64,000 nt of DNA from Pseudomonadota bacterium. GTDB lineage: Bacteria; Pseudomonadota; Alphaproteobacteria; Rhodospirillales; Magnetospirillaceae. The translations under genes and the position numbers were made by a program. Positions 1 through 11,508 of the stretch are shown piece by piece. Positions within the stretch are counted from its first letter, which is position 1; each line of letters begins with the position of its first letter. The DNA is taken from NCBI GenBank assembly GCA_021782815.1, contig JAJXUO010000003.1, positions 39,191-103,190 on the forward strand, read 5' to 3'. Below the pieces are notes generated by a model that was not told where the DNA came from, searched no databases, and was given only the letters and a program-made list of their open reading frames with translations.

Positions 1-1650
1 CAGCACGTTCTGCAGCCGTTGGCTCAAGGCGCGGATGGACTCCTCGGCCTCGCGCCGCTCGGTGATGTTCTCCTTCACCCCGAGATAATGGGTAATCCGC
101 CCCTGGTGATCGAGGATGGGGGCGATCTGCGCCTGTTCCCAGTAAAGGGTGCCGTCCTTGCGGCGGTTCTGGAAAATACCCTGCCAGGGCTGGCCCGACG
201 ACAGCCGCCGCCACATCTCGGCATAGGTTTCCGGCGTGGTGGCCCCCGACTTCAGAATGGCCGGGTTTTGACCGATGGCCTCGTCGGGCCAATAGCCGGT
301 CACGCGGCAGAAGGCGGCGTTGACATATTCGATGGTGCCGGCGGCGTTGGTGATAACGATGGAGGCCGGGCTCTGATCCACCGCCATGGCCAGCTTGCGC
401 AGTTCCTCCTCCAAACGGCGTCGTTCGGTGACGTCGTGGAGAATGGCGTAACAGAGGCGGCCGCCGCCGCCCGGCAAGGGCCCCATATGCGCCTCGACGG
501 TGCGCACCTCGCCCGAGGCCAGGCGATGGCGGATATAGTGCTCGGAGCGGCTGTCCACCGGCGTTTCCCGCATGGGGTCGAGGCTGATGTCGCCGATGCG
601 CATGCGCCGCATCTGCGCCGCCGGATAACCGTAATAGCTGGCGGCGGCCTCGTTGGCATCGACGATCAGCCCCTCCTCCTGATCCAACAGCAGCATGGCG
701 GCGCGGGCATTGGTGAACAGCGAGCGGTAGCGGTCCTCGCTGACGGCCAGGGCCGCGGCCATGCGGCGGCGGTGCCGCCCGTACAGCCACAGCAGGCAGA
801 GACAGGCGATGAACAACCCGGCCAGCCCCCAGCTGCTCCAGGTCAGCGGGCCGGGGGGGCCGGCATACGCCCGCCAGCCGGACCGGGGCGCCCCGGCCAG
901 CTGCCAGCTGCCCGCCGGCAGCTGCAGGGTGAAGGTGACCGGACGGCGGCCCATGACGCCCTCGTCGCCCCAGATCAGACCGCCCCGCGCCCCCAGGCCG
1001 TCGCGGCCCAGCAGCACCAGATCCAGGCCGTTGTCGCGGCCGAGCCGCGCCAGGTCGGCCATGTAGGGGGCGATATCGATGACCACGCTGACCAGGCCGA
1101 AGAAATGCCGACCGCCGCCGCTGGCGTTGGGCAGATACACCGGCACCCGCCCCACCACCGACTGACCGCCCTGCACCAGCTTGATGGGCCCTTGCAGCAC
1201 GGCGCGATGCTGGGTGATGGCCTGCTCCACCAGGGGCCATTGGTCGGGCAGATTGCGGTAATCGAGGCCCATGAGGATTTCGTTGCCGGCCATGGGATAA
1301 ACCCGGTCGATCACCGTGCCGTGGGTCAGCACGAAATGATGCGCGCCCTCGTGATCTTGCAGCAGCGCCTCGGCGATGTGATCGAAATCGCTTTTGCTCA
1401 CATCGCCATGCGCCTTGATTTCCGCCACCATGCCGCGCGCCTGCAGCAGGGGCGCACTCATGGTGCGCTCCAGCCGCAGCCCCGCCACCTGCAATAGATC
1501 GGCGACATGATGGCGGGCCGCCTCCCGGCGCCGGGTCTGCTCCGACAGCGACACCAGCGTGGCGAACAAAACGGCCAGGGCGCACAAAAACAGCAGGCCC
1601 AGTGCCGGAGCCGCCGCCTTCAGCCTTTCTCCTGTTCGTCCCCCCGCCAT
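1..1650 (-). CDS. CHASE-PAS-PAS membrane sensor protein (3' part outside window)
   Basis: Read on the minus strand from an ATG at 1650, the frame stays open to the window edge (about 550 residues). A hydrophobic N-terminal segment (about 13-30) is followed by a periplasmic region with CHASE features (FVL, then VYPMAGNE and LGLDY-like LMGLDYR, about 75-130). A second membrane span lies near 265-285. Two PAS domains follow; the second carries GYWPDEAIGQNP and WRNRRKDGTLYW-type features, then ITERREAEE. The output domain (kinase, GGDEF or EAL) lies beyond the window, so the enzymatic class cannot be stated. It is divergent from ligA, with a large inverted repeat between them. An overlapping opposite-strand reading (19-1497) has no recognisable domains. 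Confidence 0.85.
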   Translation of the reverse strand, partial: MAGGRTGERLKAAAPALGLLFLCALAVLFATLVSLSEQTRRREAARHHVADLLQVAGLRLERTMSAPLLQARGMVAEIKAHGDVSKSDFDHIAEALLQDHEGAHHFVLTHGTVIDRVYPMAGNEILMGLDYRNLPDQWPLVEQAITQHRAVLQGPIKLVQGGQSVVGRVPVYLPNASGGGRHFFGLVSVVIDIAPYMADLARLGRDNGLDLVLLGRDGLGARGGLIWGDEGVMGRRPVTFTLQLPAGSWQLAGAPRSGWRAYAGPPGPLTWSSWGLAGLFIACLCLLWLYGRHRRRMAAALAVSEDRYRSLFTNARAAMLLLDQEEGLIVDANEAAASYYGYPAAQMRRMRIGDISLDPMRETPVDSRSEHYIRHRLASGEVRTVEAHMGPLPGGGGRLCYAILHDVTERRRLEEELRKLAMAVDQSPASIVITNAAGTIEYVNAAFCRVTGYWPDEAIGQNPAILKSGATTPETYAEMWRRLSSGQPWQGIFQNRRKDGTLYWEQAQIAPILDHQGRITHYLGVKENITERREAEESIRALSQRLQNVL

Positions 1651-1695
1651 CACGCCCCCGCTTTGTCCCGTGCCTCACGATAAAACATCTCCCTC

Positions 1696-3920
<2,225 letters not shown>

Positions 3921-3954
3921 TATCCCCATTTTTTATAGCGTTGAATCGCCGGCG

Positions 3955-3983
3955 GGCCCTTCCCTTATGCAAGGGGAAGGGCC
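3955..3983 (+). terminator. Stem-loop after ligA
   Basis: GGCCCTTCCCTT (3955-3966), loop ATGC, then AAGGGGAAGGGCC (3971-3983) with one bulged G. There is no clear T-run after it, so termination is likely but not certain. Confidence 0.5.
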
Positions 3984-4037
3984 AAAGCCGGAAAGAGCTT
4001 GCCCCCGGAGCGCAACAGACCCTGGGAGAGTAAGATC

Positions 4038-4475
4038 ATGATCGTCCGCACCGTTCTGCGCAGCAAGACCAGTACTCTGGTCTGCACCATTTCCCCCGAT
4101 CAGACCATTGCCGACGCCGCCCGCGAGCTGCATCTGCACCGCATCGGCGCCCTGGTGGTGATGGATGATAATGGCGGCCTGGCCGGGATCCTGTCGGAAC
4201 GCGACATCGCCCGCGGCCTGGCCCTTTATGGCGATGGCCTGGGCATCCTGCCGGTGCGCGAGTTGATGACCCGCGCCGTGCTGTTCTGCACCCCCGACGA
4301 TTCCCTGCAATCCTTGATGCAGACCATGACCAACTGCCGCGTGCGCCATCTGCCGGTAATGGAAAACGGCACCCTGGTGGGCATCATGACCATCGGCGAC
4401 GTGGTGAAGAACTGCCTGGAAGAGGCCGCCATGGAAGTGCATGAAATGCGCGGCTACGTCATGGCCGGGCGCTGA
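4038..4475 (+). CDS. CBS-domain-pair protein
   Basis: A 145-residue cytoplasmic protein made of two CBS motifs (about 10-65 and 75-130) and nothing else, forming one Bateman module. Such modules bind adenine nucleotides or SAM and regulate partner proteins. SERDIARGL and TIGDVVKN are the typical motif ends. The start at 4038 is preferred because GGGAGAG lies just upstream. It stands alone, convergent with the LysR gene that ends at 4488. The partner is unknown. Confidence 0.85.
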   Translation: MIVRTVLRSKTSTLVCTISPDQTIADAARELHLHRIGALVVMDDNGGLAGILSERDIARGLALYGDGLGILPVRELMTRAVLFCTPDDSLQSLMQTMTNCRVRHLPVMENGTLVGIMTIGDVVKNCLEEAAMEVHEMRGYVMAGR

Positions 4476-4487
4476 CGCCGCCCGCCC

Positions 4488-5408
4488 TTACCCGGTGAGG
4501 GGCGCGGCGAAAGCCCGGCACACCCCGGCCACGGTCTCCCGCAGCCAGCGATGTGCCGGATCCGCGTCCATGCGCGGATGCCATTGCGCCGAGATCCGGA
4601 GCTCCGGCGTCGCCACCGGAAGGGCGAAACCGGCCAGACCGGTGGTGTCCGCCTGCGAGGCGGCCAGGCAGGACCGCGGCGCCAGGGCCACCAGATCGGA
4701 GCGGGCGGCGATCCTTAACGCATCGGGGAAACCGGGCACCACCGCCACGATCTCCCGTCGCAGGCCAAGCGCCGCCAGGGCGTCATCCACTGGCCCGAGG
4801 AACGCCTCCCCGCGCGACACGACGACATGCCGGCACGCCGCGTAGCGTTCCGGCGTGACCGGGGCCGCCAGCAACGCATGCCCGAGGCGGGCCGCCCCGA
4901 TAAATCTGTCGCGGAACAGCAAACGGGTGCGCAGTTCCGGCCCGCCCTCGCCCGGCACGCCGATTTCGAGGTCGATCCGGCCCTCGCGGAGCGGAGCCGC
5001 GTCCTTGACGGGCTTGGGAACGAAGCGCAGCTGAACGCGCGGCGCCGCCTGCATCACCGCGGTCAATAAGGCGGCCGAGAACAGCGCGGTAAATCCCTCA
5101 TTGGCGCGAATGATGAAGGCGCGCTCCAGCGTGCCCAGTTCCAGGGGCTGCGGGCTTGGACCGAGAACGGCCAGAACCTCGGCGGTCAGGCCGCCTACCC
5201 GCTCGCGCAAGGCCGCCGCCCTGGGAGTGGGCACCATCCCCCGCCCGGCGCGCACCAGCAACGGATCGCCGGTGGCGGCGCGAAGGCGGGCCAGAGTCCG
5301 GCTCATGGCCGAGACGCTGAGGCCCAAACGCCGCGCCGCGCCGGTCACGCTGCCTTCGCTCAGCAGGGCTTCGAGCGCCGGCAGCAGGTTGAGGTCCAGT
5401 GGGATCAT
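4488..5408 (-). CDS. LysR-type transcriptional regulator (controls adjacent SDR gene)
   Basis: 306 residues with an N-terminal winged helix-turn-helix (about 5-65, ALLSEGSVTGAARRLGLS) and a C-terminal substrate-binding-like effector domain. It is divergent from the short-chain dehydrogenase at 5542. A perfect 12-base inverted repeat (5444-5455 / 5474-5485) lies between them, about 36 bases from this start. This is the normal arrangement for a LysR regulator controlling itself and its neighbour. The effector is unknown. Confidence 0.9.
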   Translation of the reverse strand: MIPLDLNLLPALEALLSEGSVTGAARRLGLSVSAMSRTLARLRAATGDPLLVRAGRGMVPTPRAAALRERVGGLTAEVLAVLGPSPQPLELGTLERAFIIRANEGFTALFSAALLTAVMQAAPRVQLRFVPKPVKDAAPLREGRIDLEIGVPGEGGPELRTRLLFRDRFIGAARLGHALLAAPVTPERYAACRHVVVSRGEAFLGPVDDALAALGLRREIVAVVPGFPDALRIAARSDLVALAPRSCLAASQADTTGLAGFALPVATPELRISAQWHPRMDADPAHRWLRETVAGVCRAFAAPLTG

Positions 5409-5443
5409 CCCGGAATTCTAGCGCATCCCGGCGCCTTGCCATA

Positions 5444-5485
5444 GCGCCAGACGCAATATGACTGTGCATCCGCTGCGTCTGGCGC
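5444..5485. promoter_or_regulatory. Perfect 12-bp inverted repeat, likely LysR operator
   Basis: GCGCCAGACGCA (5444-5455) and its exact reverse complement TGCGTCTGGCGC (5474-5485) are separated by 18 bases, so the arm centres are 30 bases (three helical turns) apart. The site lies between the divergent LysR and SDR starts. Confidence 0.75.
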
Positions 5486-5541
5486 AAGAGGTCGCCAGGC
5501 CGCAGACTGGCCGCCAGCCCCACCCTTTCGAAAGCCGCGCC

Positions 5542-6261
5542 ATGCCTCCGTCCGCCCCCTCAGACTCCCCCGGTTCGATCCTGCTCATCGGCGCGTCGCG
5601 CGGCCTGGGGGCCGCCATGGCGGCGGAGCTTCTGCGGCGGGGAGGACATGTCACCGGCACGGTGCGCCCCGGCGGCGCCAGGACGGCGCTGCACGATCTG
5701 GCCGATGCGTACGGCGCGCGGGTGGAGATCGAAACCCTCGACATCACCGAGCCCGAACAGATCGCCGCGCTGCATGACCGGCTTGCCGGGCGGTGTTTCG
5801 ATATCCTGTTCGTGAACGCCGGGACCGCCAATCCCCGCCAGGACGAGACCATCGCCGAAGCCTCGACCGAGGATTTCATCCGGGTGATGGTCACCAATGC
5901 CCTGGCGCCGCTGCGGGTGATCGAGGGGCTGCAAGAGCGTGTCGCGCCTTGCGGCGTGATCGGCGTCATGTCGTCGGGGCAGGGCAGCATCGGCAACAAC
6001 GTCAACGGCGGCCATGAGGTCTATCGCGGCAGCAAGGCCGCCCTCAACATGTACATGCGCTGCTATGCCGCCCGTCACGCCGCCGACCAGCGCGCCCTGC
6101 TGCTGTTGGCGCCGGGCTGGATCCGCACCCGCCTGGGCGGCCCCAACGCCCCCCTCTCCCTGGAGGAGACGGTTCCCCGGATCGTGACGACGCTCCTCGC
6201 CCAGCGGGGCACCCCCGGCTTGCGCTACCTCGACCGCGAAGGGCGGACCGTACCGTGGTGA
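5542..6261 (+). CDS. Short-chain dehydrogenase/reductase
   Basis: 239 residues from the ATG at 5542. The NAD(P)-binding GASRGLG motif is at about 17-23, NAG (FVNAGTANP) in the middle, and the YxxxK catalytic pair in YRGSK. The substrate is not predictable. An upstream in-frame ATG at 5458 would add 28 residues without SDR character and would put coding sequence across the inverted repeat at 5444-5485, so 5542 is preferred. No strong ribosome site is visible at either start. Probably controlled by the divergent LysR regulator. Confidence 0.85.
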   Translation: MPPSAPSDSPGSILLIGASRGLGAAMAAELLRRGGHVTGTVRPGGARTALHDLADAYGARVEIETLDITEPEQIAALHDRLAGRCFDILFVNAGTANPRQDETIAEASTEDFIRVMVTNALAPLRVIEGLQERVAPCGVIGVMSSGQGSIGNNVNGGHEVYRGSKAALNMYMRCYAARHAADQRALLLLAPGWIRTRLGGPNAPLSLEETVPRIVTTLLAQRGTPGLRYLDREGRTVPW

Positions 6262-6286
6262 GCCGGGCGGCGCGGCGGCGCGAGCC

Positions 6287-7189
6287 TCACGCGGCCCGCT
6301 TGATGAAATCGATGAAGGCGCGGAGCGGCGCCGGCACCAGGGTGCGCCCGGGATAGTAGAGGAACGGGCCGGGAAAGCGCGGCCACCAGGGCTCCAGGAC
6401 CGGCTCCAGGGCGCCGCTGGCGAGGTGGGGGCGCAGCCAGTCCTCGAACAGATAGATCACGCCGACCCCGCCCACGGCGGCATCGACCATCAGCTCGGTG
6501 GCCGCGCCGATCTGCACCAGCAGCGGCCCGGTGGGCTCGATGCGCACGCTTTCGCCATTGCGCTCGAACTCCCAGGGCGACAGCAGGGCGCCGCTGGAAA
6601 AGCGCCCGCGCAGACAGTCATGGTCCAACAGATCGCGGGGATGCGCCGGGCGGCCCCGCCGCGCCAGATAGGCCGGCGCGGCGGCGGCGGCGAAACGCTG
6701 CTGGCGGGGGCCGATGGGCACGGCGATCATGTCCTGCTCCAACCGTTCATCGTAGCGGATGCCGGCATCGCAGCCCGCCGCCAGCAGATCGACGAAGCTA
6801 TCCTCCGCCGTGACCTCGAGGCGGATCTCGGGATAGGCCGCCAGAAATCCCGGAATCAAGGCGGGCAGCACCAGCCGCGCCGCGCTCACCGGCACATTCA
6901 GCCGCAGCGTGCCGGCCGGACGGTCGCGGAAGCCGTTGACCACATCCAGCGCCGCCTCCAGTTCGGCGAAGATGGGGACCAACCGCTCCAGCAGCCGCGC
7001 CCCGGCCTCGGTGGGCACCACGCTGCGGGTGGTGCGGTGCAACAGCCGCAGCCCCAGATCCCCCTCCAGCCGCCGCACCGCCTCGCTCAAGGCCGAGGCG
7101 CTGGCGCCGCCGGCCCGCGCCCCGTCGCGGAAGCCGCCGGCCCGCGCCACGGCGACGAAGGCCTTCAGGTCTTTCAGATCATCACGCAT
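6287..7189 (-). CDS. LysR-type transcriptional regulator (divergent from aldo/keto reductase)
   Basis: 300 residues. The N-terminal HTH (about 5-65, AFVAVARAGGFRDGAR...LHRTTRSV) is followed by an effector domain of the subgroup often paired with oxidoreductases. It lies 98 bases from the start of a divergent aldo/keto reductase, which it probably regulates. A GCACA/TGTGC dyad (7203-7224) is in the shared promoter region. Confidence 0.9.
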   Translation of the reverse strand: MRDDLKDLKAFVAVARAGGFRDGARAGGASASALSEAVRRLEGDLGLRLLHRTTRSVVPTEAGARLLERLVPIFAELEAALDVVNGFRDRPAGTLRLNVPVSAARLVLPALIPGFLAAYPEIRLEVTAEDSFVDLLAAGCDAGIRYDERLEQDMIAVPIGPRQQRFAAAAAPAYLARRGRPAHPRDLLDHDCLRGRFSSGALLSPWEFERNGESVRIEPTGPLLVQIGAATELMVDAAVGGVGVIYLFEDWLRPHLASGALEPVLEPWWPRFPGPFLYYPGRTLVPAPLRAFIDFIKRAA

Positions 7190-7202
7190 TGTTCGCCTTT
7201 CC

Positions 7203-7224
7203 GCACAGCCCTTGCGGATTGTGC
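7203..7224. promoter_or_regulatory. Weak dyad in LysR/aldo-keto reductase promoter region
   Basis: GCACA (7203-7207) and TGTGC (7220-7224) form a 5-bp dyad between the divergent starts. The arms are short, so this is only a candidate operator. Confidence 0.3.
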
Positions 7225-7287
7225 CATATTATCGCGGCGATGGTGGGGGCGTATGGTGGCCTCGTTGCCATTTTCAGGAGAGCGACC

Positions 7288-8151
7288 ATGTCCGACCTGT
7301 CCCGCGCCGGCCATTATTCCCTGGGCCACCGTCGCGTCAAACGCCTGGGCTATGGCGCCATGCAACTGGCCGGGCCCGGCGTGTTCGGCCCGCCAAAGGA
7401 TCGCGGCCAGGCCATCCGGGTACTGCGCGAGGCGGTGGCCGGCGGCGTCGATCATATCGACACCAGCGATTTCTACGGCCCCCACGTGACCAACCAGTTG
7501 ATCCGCGAAGCCCTGCACCCCTATGCCGACGATCTGACCCTGGTCACCAAGATCGGCGCCCGGCGCGGTGCCGACGGCGCCTGGCTGCCGGCCTTTTCCG
7601 CGGCGGAGCTGACCCGGGCGGTGGAGGACAATCTGCGCAATCTGGGGCTGGAGGTGCTGGACGTGGTCAATCTGCGGCTGATGTTCGGCATTCACGCCCC
7701 GGCCGAGGGGTCGCTCGAGGCGCCGCTCACCGCCTTGGCCGAGCTGCAGCGCAAGGGGCTGGTGCGCGCCATCGGCCTCAGCAACGTCACCCCGGCCCAG
7801 ATCGCCGAGGGGCGCAAACTCTGCGACATCGTCTGCGTGCAGAACCACTACAACATCGTCAGCCGCGGCGACGACGCCCTGATCGACGCCCTGGCCGCCG
7901 ACGGTATCGCTTACGTGCCGTTCTTCCCCCTGGGCGGTTTCACGCCGTTGCAGTCCTCGGCCCTGTCGGACATCGCGGCGGAGCTGGGCAGGAGCCCCAT
8001 GCAGGTGGCCCTGGCCTGGCTGCTGCGCCGGTCCACCAACATTCTGCTGATCCCCGGCACCGCGTCTCCGGCGCATCTTCAGGACAATCTGGCGGCGGCC
8101 ACGCTGGACCTGCCGCCCGGGGTGATGGCGCGGCTGGCGCGGATCGCCTGA
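7288..8151 (+). CDS. Aldo/keto reductase, YdbC-like
   Basis: 287 residues from the ATG at 7288, which has AGGAGAG upstream. The TIM-barrel features HIDTSDFYG (catalytic Asp/Tyr) and LVTKIG (Lys) are present. The strand that usually reads LHxPD reads VVNLRLMF, so the usual catalytic His is Asn. From memory this is a feature of the YdbC (pyridoxal reductase-like) branch. The C-terminal NADPH-binding segment (LIPGTASPAHLQDN) is intact. The substrate is uncertain. Probably controlled by the divergent LysR gene. An in-frame ATG at 7189 lies further upstream but has no ribosome site. Confidence 0.88.
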   Translation: MSDLSRAGHYSLGHRRVKRLGYGAMQLAGPGVFGPPKDRGQAIRVLREAVAGGVDHIDTSDFYGPHVTNQLIREALHPYADDLTLVTKIGARRGADGAWLPAFSAAELTRAVEDNLRNLGLEVLDVVNLRLMFGIHAPAEGSLEAPLTALAELQRKGLVRAIGLSNVTPAQIAEGRKLCDIVCVQNHYNIVSRGDDALIDALAADGIAYVPFFPLGGFTPLQSSALSDIAAELGRSPMQVALAWLLRRSTNILLIPGTASPAHLQDNLAAATLDLPPGVMARLARIA

Positions 8152-8166
8152 GGCGCCCGCGCCGCC

Positions 8167-9054
8167 CTACAAGGCCTCCAGATCCTTCAGCGCCTTGTGC
8201 CGCAGTTCGGTGGCGTCGACGCGGCCGTAAAGATCGGCGGCGCGCGACAGGTGCCGCCGCGCCCGCTCGCGCTGGCCCTGGCCGAGATCGACATGGGCCA
8301 GTTCGCGGTAAAGATCGGCCTCGCCGCGCAAATCGCCGGCCTTGCCGTAGAGGCGGGCCGCCCCCTCCAGGGCCTTGCCCCCCTCCTCCTGCCGGTTGAG
8401 GCGGCGCAGCAGGCGGCCCAGCCCGGTAAGGGCATTGGCCTCGCTCAGCATGTCGCCGGTCTGCCGGTAGATCTCCAACGCCAGCTCGTAATCGCGGTGC
8501 GCCAGATCGGGCTGGCCCAGAAGATCGTGCAGCGCCGCCAGGGCGCGGCGGGCATGGGCCTCGCCCAGGCTGTCGCCGCCGGCGCGGTAAAGCCCCAGGG
8601 CCTTCTGGTAAAGCTCCAGCGCCACGTCCTGGCGGCCCTCGTCGCGCTCGATATGGCCCAGCCGCTTGGTGACATGCCCCTGGCCCGCGGCGTCGCCCGC
8701 CGCCCGGAACAGCTCGGCCGCCGACTGATAATAGTCGCGCGCCTCTTTCAGATTGTCGTCGTGGCGGGCCAGATCGCCCAGGCGGCACAATACCGCTCCC
8801 TGGCTCTTCTGATCGCTCCCGCCGCTCAACAGGGCGCGGGCCTCGACGAAGCAGTCGCGCGCCGCCGCCCGGCGGCCCAGACGCAGTTCCAGATCGCCCA
8901 GGGCCAGCAGCACCGCCATCTCGCCGGCGCGGTCGTCGTTCTCGCGCAACACCAGCCGGGCGCGGCGGTAAAGCTCGCGCGCCTGGGGCATCTCCCCCGC
9001 CATCCACAGCCGTTCCGCCTCGTGCAGAAAATCGTCCGCCTTCTTGCTGTCCAT
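8167..9054 (-). CDS. Tetratricopeptide-repeat protein
   Basis: 295 residues consisting almost entirely of about seven TPR units with 40-residue spacing (kinesin-light-chain-like, for example LALGDLELRLGRRAAARDCF and RLGHIERDEGRQDVALELY). No signal peptide or membrane span is visible, so it is probably a cytoplasmic scaffold. Its partner is unknown. It is divergent from pcrA and convergent with the aldo/keto reductase. Confidence 0.85.
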   Translation of the reverse strand: MDSKKADDFLHEAERLWMAGEMPQARELYRRARLVLRENDDRAGEMAVLLALGDLELRLGRRAAARDCFVEARALLSGGSDQKSQGAVLCRLGDLARHDDNLKEARDYYQSAAELFRAAGDAAGQGHVTKRLGHIERDEGRQDVALELYQKALGLYRAGGDSLGEAHARRALAALHDLLGQPDLAHRDYELALEIYRQTGDMLSEANALTGLGRLLRRLNRQEEGGKALEGAARLYGKAGDLRGEADLYRELAHVDLGQGQRERARRHLSRAADLYGRVDATELRHKALKDLEAL

Positions 9055-9077
9055 CGCGGCCGTCCCTTATCCTCGGT

Positions 9078-9098
9078 TTATCCTTGCCTCAAGGGTAA
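9078..9098. promoter_or_regulatory. Short inverted repeat between TPR gene and pcrA
   Basis: TTATCCTTG (9078-9086), spacer CCT, CAAGGGTAA (9090-9098); the arms match at 8 of 9 positions. It lies in the divergent promoter region, so an operator or leader hairpin is possible. Confidence 0.35.
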
Positions 9099-9162
9099 GC
9101 CTGTCGCCCGTGCAGGTAAATGCCCTTCCCCCGCCCCGACCGGAACATATATAGTACGAACC

Positions 9163-11412
9163 ATGATGTCCGACCCCTTCGCCCTGGACGATGAGCCGTC
9201 CGATCCGCCGCCCGCCGCCGTCTCTCCGTCCGCCGCCTGGCTCGACGGACTCAATCCCGAACAGCGCCAGGCGGTGGAAACCACCGAGGGCCCGGTGCTG
9301 GTTCTGTCGGGAGCCGGCACCGGCAAAACCCGGGTTCTGACCACCCGGCTGGCCCATATCATCGCCTCGGGCAAGGCCCGGCCGTGGAACATCCTGGCCG
9401 TGACCTTCACCAACAAGGCGGCGCGGGAAATGCGCGAACGGGTGGGCGGCCTGGTGGGCGGCGCCGCCGAACAGATCTGGCTGGGCACCTTCCACGCCCT
9501 GGGGGCCAAGCTGCTGCGCCGCCATGCCGGATTGGTGGGCTTGGACAGCGGCTTCACCATCCTCGACACCGACGATCAGTTGCGCCTGCTGAAGCAGGTG
9601 ATGGAAGCCGAGGGGGTGGACGGCAAACGCTGGCCGCCCCAGGCCCTGATGCACACCATCCAGCGCTGGAAGGATCAGGGCAAACCTCCCGCCCGCCTGA
9701 AGGAGGACGAGGGCGGCGACTTCGCCGAAGGTCGGGCCGTCGCCCTTTACCGTCTTTATCAGGAGCGGCTGCGCACCCTGAACGCCTGCGATTTCGGCGA
9801 TCTGCTGCTGCATTGCCTGACCATTTTCCAGGATCCCGCCCATCAGGACGTGCTGGCCGATTATCAGCGCCGCTTCAAATATATCCTGGTGGACGAATAC
9901 CAGGATACCAACGTGGCCCAGTATCTGTGGCTGCGCCTGCTGGCCCAGAGCCATCGCAATCTCTGCTGCGTGGGCGACGACGACCAGTCGATCTATTCCT
10001 GGCGCGGCGCCGAGGTGGGCAACATTCTGCGCTTCGAGCGGGATTTTCCCGGCGCCGCCGTGATCCGCCTGGAGTCCAACTACCGGTCCACCCCGGCCAT
10101 TCTCGCCGCGGCCTCGGGGCTGATCGGCCATAACGCCGACCGCCTGGGCAAAACCCTGCGGCCCGGCCTGCCCCATGCCGACGACGGCGACAAGCTGGTG
10201 GTGCGCGCCCTGTGGGACGGTGAGGAGGAAGCCCGCTGGGTGGTGGAGGAAGTGGAGGCCCAGCAACGCCGGGGCGTGCCCTTGAGCCAGATGGCCATCC
10301 TGGTGCGCGCCGGCTTCCAGACCCGCGAGTTCGAGGAACGGCTCATCACCACCGGGGTGCCCTATAAGGTGGTGGGGGGCTTACGCTTCTACGAGCGCCA
10401 GGACAGCCGCGACGCCCTGGCCTATTTCCGCGTGGTGGCCCAGCCCGCCGACGATCTGGCCTTCGAACGCATCGTCAATCTGCCCAAGCGCGGCCTGGGC
10501 GAGGCCAGCCTGCAGGCCGTGCATCTGCTGGCCCGCAGCCAGGGCCTGCCCCTGACCCAGGCCGCCCGCCTGCTGGTGGAGACCGACGAGCTGAAACCCA
10601 AGGCCCGCGCCACCCTGGCCGCCCTTCTGGCCGATTTCGAGCGCTGGCGCGGCCTGATGGCCGGAACCGGTCCTGCCGACCTGGCTCAGACGGTGCTGGA
10701 CGAATCCGGCTATACCGGCCTATGGCAGAAGGAAAAAAGCCCCGACGCCCAGGGCCGCCTGGAAAACCTGAAGGAGCTGGTGGCGGCGCTGGAGGAGTTC
10801 GACACCCTGCCCGGCTTCCTTGAACATGTGGCCCTGGTGATGGAGAACGACAGCCGCAGCGACGGCGCCTATCTTTCCATCATGACCCTGCACGGCGCCA
10901 AGGGCCTGGAGTTCGACGTGGTGTTCCTGCCCGGCTGGGAGGAGGGCGTTTTCCCCCACCAGCGCGCCCTGGAGGAAACCGGCGCCCGCGGCCTGGAGGA
11001 GGAACGCCGCCTGGCCTATGTGGGCCTGACCCGCGCCCGCCGCCGGGTTTTCCTGTCCCATGCCGGCAACCGCCGCATCTACAACCAGTGGCAAAGCAGC
11101 CTGCCGTCCCGCTTTCTCGATGAACTGCCGGCGGCGGTAGTGGAGAAAAGCGGCGAGACCGGCCTGTTCGGCGGCGGCCAGGGCGGCTGGGGCGGCGGCT
11201 GGAACGGCGGCTCCCGCGCCTGGCGCGCCGAGGAACCCCAGGCCTGGGCCGCCCCCGCCCCGCCCGAGGGCGGCTTCGCCGTGGGCGATAAGGTCTTTCA
11301 CCAGAAATTCGGCACCGGCCGCATTCTGAACCGCGACGGCAACAAGCTGGAAATCGCCTTCGACAAGGCCGGGGTCAAGAAAGTGATCGACAGCTTCGTC
11401 AGTTTGGCCTAG
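9163..11412 (+). CDS. UvrD/PcrA/Rep-family DNA helicase
   Basis: 749 residues from the ATG at 9163. This superfamily-1A 3'-5' helicase acts in excision repair and replication restart. The Q motif (LNPEQRQAV), Walker A GAGTGKT (about 49-56), VDEYQDTN (about 243), GDDDQSIYSWRGA, SNYRST and the C-terminal TLHGAKGLEFD and VGLTRARR motifs are all present. The last ~45 residues (GDKVFHQKFGTGRI) form the Tudor-like domain typical of PcrA, after a Gly/Trp-rich linker (about 665-685). The frame is open for another 300 codons upstream (to 8197), but that part is the complement of the TPR gene. Whether the ortholog should be called pcrA or uvrD is left open. Confidence 0.95.
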   Translation: MMSDPFALDDEPSDPPPAAVSPSAAWLDGLNPEQRQAVETTEGPVLVLSGAGTGKTRVLTTRLAHIIASGKARPWNILAVTFTNKAAREMRERVGGLVGGAAEQIWLGTFHALGAKLLRRHAGLVGLDSGFTILDTDDQLRLLKQVMEAEGVDGKRWPPQALMHTIQRWKDQGKPPARLKEDEGGDFAEGRAVALYRLYQERLRTLNACDFGDLLLHCLTIFQDPAHQDVLADYQRRFKYILVDEYQDTNVAQYLWLRLLAQSHRNLCCVGDDDQSIYSWRGAEVGNILRFERDFPGAAVIRLESNYRSTPAILAAASGLIGHNADRLGKTLRPGLPHADDGDKLVVRALWDGEEEARWVVEEVEAQQRRGVPLSQMAILVRAGFQTREFEERLITTGVPYKVVGGLRFYERQDSRDALAYFRVVAQPADDLAFERIVNLPKRGLGEASLQAVHLLARSQGLPLTQAARLLVETDELKPKARATLAALLADFERWRGLMAGTGPADLAQTVLDESGYTGLWQKEKSPDAQGRLENLKELVAALEEFDTLPGFLEHVALVMENDSRSDGAYLSIMTLHGAKGLEFDVVFLPGWEEGVFPHQRALEETGARGLEEERRLAYVGLTRARRRVFLSHAGNRRIYNQWQSSLPSRFLDELPAAVVEKSGETGLFGGGQGGWGGGWNGGSRAWRAEEPQAWAAPAPPEGGFAVGDKVFHQKFGTGRILNRDGNKLEIAFDKAGVKKVIDSFVSLA

Positions 11413-11450
11413 AGCGTGCTGCAGTATCCGCATCACGCTCTCGAATTTTT
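11411..11450 (+). terminator. Terminator after the helicase gene
   Basis: AGAGCGTG (11411-11418) pairs with CACGCTCT (11434-11441) around a 15-base loop, followed by CGAATTTTT. It overlaps the stop codon. Confidence 0.65.
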
Positions 11451-11508
11451 CCCCTCGCCGGGCGCGACCCCCCGGTTTGGCCTGGCCGCCGCCTCAATGA
11501 CGGCAATC

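Noticed and set aside
8197..9162. N-terminal extension of the UvrD/PcrA-like helicase by about 320 residues
   Set aside because: The extension is the complement of the TPR gene and has no helicase-family similarity. The ATG at 9163 fits the family.
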